From the IMG/VR virus record IMGVR_UViG_3300017605_000139, positions 1 to 22,696 of that record: a stretch of DNA of 22,696 nucleotides. One strand, written 5' to 3'. Positions 14,434-20,220 of the stretch are shown piece by piece. Made by a program: the position numbers and the translations under genes. Source of the stretch: a virus. How positions within the stretch are numbered: the stretch's first letter is position 1; each line of letters begins with the position of its first letter. Under the pieces are notes generated by a model. That model saw only the letters and a list, made by a program, of their open reading frames with translations, made no database searches and was not told the origin of the DNA.

Positions 14434-15171
14434 CTAGGCGATGACGACCGAGCACTCTACCGTCTTGAGGATGATCTTCTTCACCGTCGCGTCCACGGCC
14501 GAGAGGACGCCGATGTAGGGGATGAAGGCCGCGGTGGACGTGAGTGCCGCGGTGGTCGCGACGAGCCCGCCGTTGATGTAGAAGCGCGCGATGCGGTTGG
14601 CGTCGATCGTAATCCACATCCGGTAGACGGTCGCGGCGGCCACGGCGACGCCCGAGTCCGTGGACGTCGGGCCCGCGTTGGCGATGTCCGACACGCATTG
14701 CCAGTTCGTGTCCGTTCCGGCCTGAAAGCGGAAGAACGCGATGTCGGCGTCGGTCGTGGACACGGGCGTGTTCGTGAGCTTGAACCCGCACCAGATCGTC
14801 GTGTTGGTCAGCGCGGCGTCGGTCTTGAACACGCACGAGAAGTGCGGCTGCTTGGACGGAAGCCAGGTGGTGCCGGTCCAGGCCGTCTGTCCCGTGTCCA
14901 GGTGAGGAAGGAAGATCGCGGAGTCGGACGCTCCGCCGTGCGTGGCGAGGTCCACGCCGCCGGCCGCGTTGAACGCGATGTCTGCGGTCACAGCATTCGT
15001 GCCGAGCAACTCCCAGTTGCGGTTGGCGAGGTTGCGGGCGAGGTGCGCCGCTGCGTTCGAGTTCTCGTCGGTCGCGATGACCGCGTTGAGCGCGGGGAGC
15101 TTCTCGAACCTCTCCGTCAGGACGAGGCGCAAGCCGTCGTGGATGTTCTCGCGGCGGGGACCGTTGCTCAT
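14434..15171 (-). CDS. LamG/ConA-like virion protein (245 aa)
   Basis: The ATG at 15171 follows TAGGAGCCAGCC (GGAG Shine-Dalgarno). After an N-terminal helical part with NLANRNWELLGTNA, the product is a beta-sandwich of concanavalin A/laminin-G type. Typical pieces are WCGFKLTNTP, a DADIAFFRFQ strand, a TDTNWQCVSD strand, then VYRMWITIDANRIARFYINGG followed by FIPYIGV, which reads like the ligand-binding face of LamG-like domains. It lies among head genes between a 117-aa protein and the protease, so it is likely a capsid or head-surface component. Sugar binding is only suggested by the fold. Confidence 0.75.
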   Translation of the reverse strand: MSNGPRRENIHDGLRLVLTERFEKLPALNAVIATDENSNAAAHLARNLANRNWELLGTNAVTADIAFNAAGGVDLATHGGASDSAIFLPHLDTGQTAWTGTTWLPSKQPHFSCVFKTDAALTNTTIWCGFKLTNTPVSTTDADIAFFRFQAGTDTNWQCVSDIANAGPTSTDSGVAVAAATVYRMWITIDANRIARFYINGGLVATTAALTSTAAFIPYIGVLSAVDATVKKIILKTVECSVVIA

Positions 15172-15180
15172 GGCTGGCTC

Positions 15181-15534
15181 CTACGAAGTGGGGTCACAGA
15201 AGGCGGTTACGTTCAGGTGCGTGTAGATGGAGTCGGTCGTGGCGATGAAGTTCACGGCGCGCGTCAACGGCGTTGCGTCGGTGGTATGGCGGGCCACGAA
15301 CACGTCGAACGCATAGAGGCAGTCGGCCGTCAGCGCCGTGCCGCCGTTCAGCTTGATGCTGTTCGTGGCCGAGCCGTTGCCGATCGTCACGTTGAACACA
15401 GAGCCCGTGGCGAGCACGACCGAGACGACGAGCTTCACGCACCCGATCGGCGGCGTGAGCGCGGAGGCTAGGACCGCAGTCGCCGCGCCGGGGGCGGGGA
15501 TGCTCTGGCGGTCGACCATGACGATGGCTGCCAT
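15181..15534 (-). CDS. Beta-rich virion protein (117 aa), unknown
   Basis: The ATG at 15534 has only a weak GTAGG-like Shine-Dalgarno upstream. It starts after a 51-base gap that holds the inverted repeat at 15573-15586. The product is hydrophobic and beta-rich (VKLVVSVVLATGSVFNVTIGNG, LYAFDVFVARHT, AVNFIATTDSIYTHLNVTAFC), like small capsid-decorating or fibre proteins. I recognise no family. The next gene starts after a nine-base gap, so the two beta-rich proteins are likely co-expressed. Confidence 0.72.
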   Translation of the reverse strand: MAAIVMVDRQSIPAPGAATAVLASALTPPIGCVKLVVSVVLATGSVFNVTIGNGSATNSIKLNGGTALTADCLYAFDVFVARHTTDATPLTRAVNFIATTDSIYTHLNVTAFCDPTS

Positions 15535-15572
15535 GCGCCGGAACCTACACCAACCTGCGCAGCCCTAATCCC

Positions 15573-15586
15573 GTCGCATTTGCGAC
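15573..15586 (-). promoter_or_regulatory. Inverted repeat GTCGCA-AA-TGCGAC, candidate operator
   Basis: A 14-base inverted repeat with six-base arms and a two-base spacer lies between the end of the small HTH gene and the start of the 117-aa virion gene. A 13-base stretch of it (GTCGCAAATGCGA on the minus strand) recurs at 13694-13706. Position between genes and AT-rich centre would suit an operator or a start of transcription. Short palindromes also arise by chance, so confidence is low. Confidence 0.3.
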
Positions 15587-15816
15587 TATCCGCGAGAGGC
15601 TTCCCAGCGTGACACGGCCAGGTGCACGAGCGTGACGGTGGCCTGGTGCGGCCCGCGCTTGCCGTGGTCCCCGCGCGCGCGGCGGTAGACCGTCGCCCGG
15701 TCGATGCCGCACAGCGCCGCGGTCGCCTCCACCCCGATCGCGTGGAGCATCCGCTCCCACCTCGGGCGAACGTCGGACCAGGGAGGGGATTCGGCGATGG
15801 TCGCAGGGGTCGTCAT
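15586..15816 (-). CDS. Small helix-turn-helix protein (76 aa)
   Basis: The ATG at 15816 overlaps the stop of the F-like gene by four bases (ATGA). Longer in-frame starts lie within that gene. After a Pro/Ser leader, residues about 20-48 read as a helix-turn-helix (RPRWERMLHAIGVEATAALC, then GIDRATVYRRARGDHG), with Tyr-Arg-Arg in the recognition helix as in Fis/resolvase-type HTHs. A further helix (TVTLVHLAVSRWEAS) follows. A DNA-binding protein among head genes is unusual. It could regulate late transcription or be a small packaging/terminase-type factor. The function is not shown. Confidence 0.72.
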   Translation of the reverse strand: MTTPATIAESPPWSDVRPRWERMLHAIGVEATAALCGIDRATVYRRARGDHGKRGPHQATVTLVHLAVSRWEASRG

Positions 15817-16679
15817 GCGGCGAGCGGTCCCATCTTGAATCCAGGGTCGGGGAACGCGCCGGGCGGCACGCGGCCAGTTCGGACGTGGCCGGGCCGGTCC
15901 ACGAGCCCCATGCGCCGCAGCTCGGGCCACGACATGAGGTCGAGCCCGCAGCGGCAGTTGAACCCAGCCGGCGGTCGCATCTTCGTCCACACCGGATCGC
16001 CGGGCGCCGCGATCATGCCGTCAGCCGCCGCGTGGTTGTCACGCACGTCGATGTCCCCGGCCGTCGTGTAGCGGAACGCGCCGATGGCGTGGGCTACGTC
16101 GGGATCTTCGACCTGCGCGAACCGGCCCGCCGTGTAGGCGCTGGCGATGTTGGTTTGGAACACCTGCGCCGCGTAGGCCGAAGTCCAGTCCCCGATGCCA
16201 GCGATGATCGCCTCGGATTTCGGCAGAGACGCGCCGGCCTTGATCGCCGCCGCGATGTAGTCCTGCACGCGACCCGTGATGGCGAGGTCCGAGGATCGGG
16301 CCAGCGCGAAGCCGCGCTCGGTCCCGTAGAGCCGTTGCACCTCGAGCCAGCCCTGCGCGAGCCTCGGCTCACGCGACACGATGTCCTCCGCCGCCTCCAC
16401 GAACGGCACGCGCGGCATGTGGCCCACGAGCGTCGCAGCGCCCTTCGCACGCGCCTTGACCATGTCGGCCTGGATCAGCGTGCGGCGGCGCCCTCGGATG
16501 TCGGCCTCGGCCCGCACGCCCCGCAGCGCATCGGCCAGGTCGCCCACCGCCACACCCTTGCGCTGCCAGTCCTTTGTCGCCACGGCCTCGGTGAGCCGCT
16601 CCAAGATGGCGAGCAGCCCGCCCGAGGACCGCGCCGCGAGACGGTTGATCTCGTCTACGTGGTCGAGGGAGCGGACCAC
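15813..16679 (-). CDS. Minor head protein, Mu F (gp30)-like (288 aa)
   Basis: The GTG at 16679 abuts the TAG of the small membrane peptide, and a run of G ahead of it can serve as Shine-Dalgarno. Residues 1-150 are helical. Residues about 155-248 match the Phage_Mu_F domain: TSAYAAQVFQTNIASAY (Thr-Asn at 176-177), FRYTTAGDIDVRDNHAAADG (Asp209, Arg213, His216, Gly221), DPVWTKMRPPAGFNCRC (NCRC 241-244). These proteins join the portal and prohead and act in head assembly. The gene follows the portal after three intervening genes, whereas in Mu portal and F genes are adjacent. Confidence 0.87.
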   Translation of the reverse strand: MVRSLDHVDEINRLAARSSGGLLAILERLTEAVATKDWQRKGVAVGDLADALRGVRAEADIRGRRRTLIQADMVKARAKGAATLVGHMPRVPFVEAAEDIVSREPRLAQGWLEVQRLYGTERGFALARSSDLAITGRVQDYIAAAIKAGASLPKSEAIIAGIGDWTSAYAAQVFQTNIASAYTAGRFAQVEDPDVAHAIGAFRYTTAGDIDVRDNHAAADGMIAAPGDPVWTKMRPPAGFNCRCGLDLMSWPELRRMGLVDRPGHVRTGRVPPGAFPDPGFKMGPLAA

Positions 16680-16769
16680 CTACCCCCCCAGCAGTCGGAT
16701 GACGATGACCAGCAGCGCGAGCCCGAAGGCCCACGCGCTCACGGCAAGCGTTTCGTCGTGGCGGGTCAC
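16680..16769 (-). CDS. 29-residue single-span membrane peptide
   Basis: The GTG at 16769 overlaps the preceding TGA by four bases (GTGA). The TAG at 16680 abuts the next gene's GTG. The product starts MTRHDETLAVSAWAF and then a hydrophobic helix runs to the end (GLALLVIVIRLLGG), about 18-20 residues, enough for one membrane span. The tight fit on both sides argues that it is translated. It is shorter than known holins, and no function can be assigned. Confidence 0.55.
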   Translation of the reverse strand: MTRHDETLAVSAWAFGLALLVIVIRLLGG

Positions 16770-17101
16770 GGTGTCACCTTCCTCACCAACCCCCCCGGCC
16801 ACGCGGCGGCGAGGGCGGAGAACACGGTCCAGTTGCCGTTGTCGAGGCGGTAGACCTGCAACTTGCCCGCGTCGATCAAGTCCTGCGCGTGGTCCGCGAA
16901 CTTCTGCACCATCGAAAGGGTCGCGGCGGTTTCCGCGCCCCACGCGACGGTGACGGTGGGCGCGGCGGTTCGGGCCAGCGGCATGAAGTCGAAGGTGCGA
17001 GCGCCGCCCGTGTCGGGGTCGATTGCCGCGTACCGGGTGTTCGCGGTCGCCTTGTCGGCGGCGCGCACGATCAGCAGGTAGCGGCGCACCCAGGTGGTCA
17101 T
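16766..17101 (-). CDS. Unknown virion-operon protein (111 aa)
   Basis: The ATG at 17101 overlaps the upstream TGA by four bases (ATGA), giving MTTWVRRYLLIVRAADK. A start farther upstream at 17131 lies inside the previous gene. The product is mixed: a beta hairpin with the Arg-rich N-terminus, a VAWGAETAATLSMVQKFADHAQDLI helix region, and a C-terminal strand pair ending VRKVTP. No family recognised. It lies between the Ig/lectin-like gene and the membrane peptide, so a head accessory role is possible. Confidence 0.65.
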   Translation of the reverse strand: MTTWVRRYLLIVRAADKATANTRYAAIDPDTGGARTFDFMPLARTAAPTVTVAWGAETAATLSMVQKFADHAQDLIDAGKLQVYRLDNGNWTVFSALAAAWPGGLVRKVTP

Positions 17102-18159
17102 GCGGGGGTGGCCCACTTCGCCTGAGCCCATGTGTGCAGGTTGGTTCGGGCAGTCGCGCCGATGTCGGCGCCGTAGACGGCCAGCACCGCAACCTTGGAG
17201 TTGGCGGGCAGGGAGTTCCCGGCTTCACGCCCGATCTGGATGCCTGCGAGGTCCGACGTGCTGGCGTCCCCCGTTCCGAGAGAGTCGCCGTCCAGCCACG
17301 TCTGCGATGCCGCGCCGCTGTAGAGGCTGACGTGAAGGTGGAGGTTGGCGTCGGCGGCGTCCCCCGTGTCGAACGTGGACCCCGCGAATAGGCCCCAGTT
17401 CACGCCACCCGGGATGAACAGCGTGTTGCGGTTGTTCGTCCCGTCGCCCGAGTCGTACATATGCGCGGCGGCCACGCTGCCGTAGAGCCCGATGGCGATG
17501 ATGGTGTTCGGCTGCGTCTCGGCTCCGCCTGCGAGCGCGGCGCACACGATGGAGTCTCCGCCGTCGAACGAAAGGCACCGCTTGGAGTTGATCCCGTTCG
17601 CGTCAACGGAGGGCTTCGCGCTGCTGGTCGCCTGGATGACCGTGTTCCCGTTGCCCGACAGGTCCGACATCCACCCCACCGGATCGTTGTCCGCCGCCTC
17701 CGCAACATCGCTGCCGTCGCTGGCCGTCTCCAGCACAGAGAACCCCGCCTCGGTGTCGTAGCCCGCCACCAGCCCCGCGATGCTCGACGGGAACCACGCG
17801 ACGGCGATGTTCAGCGTGGCATCGCTCGTCCCGCCCGGCCCCGTCGCCCGAATCACGACGTTCGCCGCCGTCTTGAGCGCGGTGGGCGTGCCGGTGATGG
17901 CGCCCGTGGAGGTGTTGAGCGACACGCCCGTGGGCAGCGTCCCCGACTGCACGGCGTAGGAAGTCACCGCGCCGCCCACGTTCGTGGGGCTCTCGTTCAC
18001 GCTGGTGAAGTAGTCGTACCAGGTGAACGGCGACCCCGCGTAGGAGATGGAGGGGGCGGCGACGCCCTCACCCTGCGGCGGGTACCCAGCGTGAACCACA
18101 CCGCCCTGCGGCGGATACCCGCTGTGGGCGCGGGAACCCTGCGGGGGGTAGGCGCTCAC
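17098..18159 (-). CDS. Surface display-type protein: YPPQG repeats, Ig-like and LamG-like domains (353 aa)
   Basis: The GTG at 18159 overlaps the portal stop by four bases (GTGA). Residues 4-30 hold three YPPQG units at an 11-residue period. Residues about 35-118 look like a putative Ig (He_PIG) domain, with the hallmark SGTLPTGVSLNTSTGAITGT. Residues about 124-353 form a LamG/ConA-like sandwich: GWMSDLSGNGNTVIQ, LSFDGGDSIVC, and a C-terminal YGADIGATARTNLHTWAQAKW helix typical of such domains. Ig-like and lectin-like domains on virions often bind cell or mucus polysaccharides. The place between portal and minor head protein is odd. A fibre or neck-decoration role is inference. Confidence 0.75.
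   Translation of the reverse strand: MSAYPPQGSRAHSGYPPQGGVVHAGYPPQGEGVAAPSISYAGSPFTWYDYFTSVNESPTNVGGAVTSYAVQSGTLPTGVSLNTSTGAITGTPTALKTAANVVIRATGPGGTSDATLNIAVAWFPSSIAGLVAGYDTEAGFSVLETASDGSDVAEAADNDPVGWMSDLSGNGNTVIQATSSAKPSVDANGINSKRCLSFDGGDSIVCAALAGGAETQPNTIIAIGLYGSVAAAHMYDSGDGTNNRNTLFIPGGVNWGLFAGSTFDTGDAADANLHLHVSLYSGAASQTWLDGDSLGTGDASTSDLAGIQIGREAGNSLPANSKVAVLAVYGADIGATARTNLHTWAQAKWATPA
18070..18150 (-). repeat. YPPQG repeat array
   Basis: Three units of YPPQG with linkers SRAHSG and GVVHAG give a 33-base period at the start of the Ig/lectin-like gene. Codons differ between copies, so the repeat is old or selected at protein level. Confidence 0.75.
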
Positions 18160-19472
18160 GGTGCCTCCGGGTTGGGGAAGGCTCCCGGCGTCGGCGCGGG
18201 ACGCGGCGCGATCACTTCGTCGTCAGGCCCAGGCACCGTGTACCCGGCCCGCTCGATGACTTCCTTGCGCTTCAAGGACACGCCCGCGCCAAGCAGCGTC
18301 GAGGCCACGCGAGCGTTTCGCTCCGGGTCCTCGATCTTCTCCTCACCCGTCACGAACTTCGGCATGTTCGCCGTGGCGAGCGCGGGATCGAGCTCTGACA
18401 TCGTCGTGAAGTTGAGCGACCACACCAGCGACACGAGGTCCGCCGTCAGCGTCTCATCGCCTGCGTCGCGGAAGTGCGCGGCGCGAGCCGAGGACGTTGT
18501 CTGTTGGATCTTGCCCAGCGCGTCCGTGCCGCTAGTCGAACCGCCGCTGGGGAGGTAGGAGCCCTCGATACGCACCACGATCCACTTGTCGAGGTACTCC
18601 AGCCACCGCATCGACATGTCGTTCGTGCCCGCGGGGGGCGGCAGGAAGCTGATGATGTCCCGCGAGTCGTGCGCGATCACGTCGCCAGACAGCATCTTGT
18701 CGGCTTCGTCCATCCACTCTTGCAGGATCGCCGTGTTCGGGCGGCTCGTGCTGGAGTCGCGGGCGCCGTCGATGCTGATGTCCAGCACGCCGCGCGCCCA
18801 GCGCCGAAGGCCCTGGAGCCCCATCTTCAGCACCTGATCCTTGGCGTGCAGGTACATGTAGATGCTGTCCATGTCGCCGCGCCCGTAGCCGAACGTGGAC
18901 TCCGAGTCGGTGCAGATGTGGCGCACCATCCACTCGGGGTTCTCGACGGTCTGCCACACCTTGGCGCCGACGCTCCGTCGCTCCCAGCGGATGCCATACG
19001 ACCCGTCGTCCTGCTCCTCGGCCACGCCGCGGAAGCGGTCCCGGTCCACGTCCTTCAAGCGCAGCGGCACCCACCAGCGGCGCGGCTTGCGGTCGAAGAT
19101 CGGCTCCATCTTGAACTGCCCGCGGATGTCGCAGAAGGCCGAGCCGTGGAATGACGCGAGCGCCAGCAGCATACGCGACTGTGAGAAGCGTTGGATCTTG
19201 CCGAGCAGCTCGGTCATGATCTCCGCCGCCTTCACGTCCACGGGGTCGTCGGTGGGGGCCTCGCACGACCACTTGCGTCCCACCACGTTCAGGCAGAACC
19301 GCTCCACGGAGCCGTCCACCACGGGATCGAGGCGGGCCTTGCCGAACGCATCCGGGTCCTTCGACAGCGCGTAGGACGGATCCCAGATGCGCGAGCCGTC
19401 GCGGAACACCGACTCGAGCGACCAGACGTAGCGGTCCTGCGCGGCGGAGTAGCGGCGGATCGGGTTCGTCAC
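18156..19472 (-). CDS. Portal protein, Mu gp29/DUF935-like (438 aa)
   Basis: The GTG at 19472 overlaps the upstream TGA by four bases. The middle reads as a DUF935-type portal: GYGRGDMDSIYMYLHAKDQVLKM (residues 195-217), WARGVLDISID (225-235), and the clip/stem region with LEYLDKWIVVRIEGSYLPSGG (291-311) followed by DALGKIQQTTSSARAAHFRDAGDETLTADL (317-346). Portals of this type form the dodecamer at the packaging vertex and receive DNA from the terminase. The C-terminus is Pro-rich (PRPAPTPGAFPNPEAP). The protein is somewhat shorter than Mu gp29 (about 510 aa). It lies downstream of the terminase and upstream of the F-like head gene. Confidence 0.83.
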   Translation of the reverse strand: MTNPIRRYSAAQDRYVWSLESVFRDGSRIWDPSYALSKDPDAFGKARLDPVVDGSVERFCLNVVGRKWSCEAPTDDPVDVKAAEIMTELLGKIQRFSQSRMLLALASFHGSAFCDIRGQFKMEPIFDRKPRRWWVPLRLKDVDRDRFRGVAEEQDDGSYGIRWERRSVGAKVWQTVENPEWMVRHICTDSESTFGYGRGDMDSIYMYLHAKDQVLKMGLQGLRRWARGVLDISIDGARDSSTSRPNTAILQEWMDEADKMLSGDVIAHDSRDIISFLPPPAGTNDMSMRWLEYLDKWIVVRIEGSYLPSGGSTSGTDALGKIQQTTSSARAAHFRDAGDETLTADLVSLVWSLNFTTMSELDPALATANMPKFVTGEEKIEDPERNARVASTLLGAGVSLKRKEVIERAGYTVPGPDDEVIAPRPAPTPGAFPNPEAP

Positions 19473-19726
19473 TTGAGCATCCGCAGCCCGTTCAGGCCGC
19501 TCGCGCCGACTACCTGGACGCCTTGGGGGGCCGGAGCCGCCTTCGCCATCTGCGCGGCCACGAAGCGCGCGAGCAGGAACCGCTGGGCCTTCCCGAGGAT
19601 GTCAAGCGCCATGTCCAGGTCGCCGCCGTCGCACTTCACGCCGACGCTCTGCGATGCGAGCCCGTAGGTGAGCGTGAGCGTCACGGTCGCTTCGGGCGGA
19701 GGGATGGGCGAGGGGATGTCGGCCAT
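19469..19726 (-). CDS. Unknown small protein before portal (85 aa)
   Basis: The ATG at 19726 has only a weak GGGA-like site upstream. The stop overlaps the portal GTG. The product has a Pro-rich start (MADIPSPIPPPEATV), a strand pair (TLTLTYGLASQSVGVKCDGG) and a helix (DLDMALDILGKAQRFLLARFVAAQMAK). No family recognised. As the first gene of the head block after the 118-base gap, it could be a portal accessory protein. Confidence 0.65.
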   Translation of the reverse strand: MADIPSPIPPPEATVTLTLTYGLASQSVGVKCDGGDLDMALDILGKAQRFLLARFVAAQMAKAAPAPQGVQVVGASGLNGLRMLK

Positions 19727-19844
19727 GCGGGTATCGTTCCCGTCAGGCGTCGGCCGATCACCCGGTCACGCTAGGCGCCTCGCGGGCTCGCCAAAGCCCC
19801 GGGGCGCCGCCTACCCTAACCCAAGGGGGGCCGAGTGCAACGGC
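19727..19844 (-). other. 118-base gap, weak promoter candidate
   Basis: This is the largest gap between genes in the window. On the minus strand TTGCAC (19835-19840) and TAGGGT (19813-19818) are 16 bases apart, a poor match to a sigma70 promoter. A 10-base palindrome GCCCCGGGGC is present without a loop or a U-run, so no terminator can be claimed. Confidence 0.25.
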
Positions 19845-20180
19845 TCACAGCGCGCCGCCACAATGCGGGCAGAACCGGCGCCCATCATGTGCCCCATCCT
19901 CGGGGTCCGGCGCCTCCCACCCTCCGCGCACAGAAATGGCCCGCCACCGATACGCGCACCTGCCCATTCCAGGGCCATTCTCCATCACTTCCCGCTCTAC
20001 TTTTTCCCCATGCTCTAGGGAGTGCAGCGCAACGGAAACGCCAGCCTTGCCCTCCCCGCGAACGTCGATGCCTTTCCGCGCGAAGTGTTCCGTGATCTCC
20101 GGCGCCGTCCACCATCCGGCATCTTCGCGCAAGAGAGCGAGGATTTTCTCCACACGAGAGCCCAACGTAGAGCAGGACAT
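19845..20180 (-). CDS. Winged-helix DNA-binding protein with C-terminal CPHC motif (111 aa)
   Basis: I place the start at the ATG at 20180, which has GGAGGT three bases upstream. An upstream in-frame ATG has no ribosome site. Residues 8-80 fit a winged helix: RVEKILALLRED, a TAPEITEHFARKGI recognition part, GVSVALHSLEHGEKVEREVM, then a wing ending CAYRWRA. The C-terminus ends FCPHCGGAL, a cysteine pair like half a zinc ribbon. It sits between the large terminase and the head genes, where a DNA-binding protein could be a packaging recognition factor or a late regulator. Neither role is proven. Confidence 0.72.
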   Translation of the reverse strand: MSCSTLGSRVEKILALLREDAGWWTAPEITEHFARKGIDVRGEGKAGVSVALHSLEHGEKVEREVMENGPGMGRCAYRWRAISVRGGWEAPDPEDGAHDGRRFCPHCGGAL

Positions 20181-20183
20181 CCG

Positions 20184-20189
20184 ACCTCC
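20184..20189 (-). promoter_or_regulatory. Shine-Dalgarno deciding the winged-helix start
   Basis: GGAGGT on the minus strand ends three bases before the ATG at 20180. It is one of the strongest ribosome sites in the window, and it selects this start over an in-frame ATG farther upstream. Confidence 0.6.
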
Positions 20190-20220
20190 GTATGTGCGCC
20201 GCATGTATGGCCAGAAAAGC

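Noticed and set aside
12408-14444. 678-residue open frame on the plus strand
   Set aside because: It runs antisense across the decoration, protease/scaffold and 70-aa genes and crosses their boundaries. Its product is Arg/Gly/His/Val/Ala-rich without domains, as expected for a shadow frame in GC-rich DNA.
19791-19807. GCCCCGGGGC palindrome as a terminator
   Set aside because: It has no loop and is not followed by a T run on either strand, so it is more likely a chance GC-rich palindrome.
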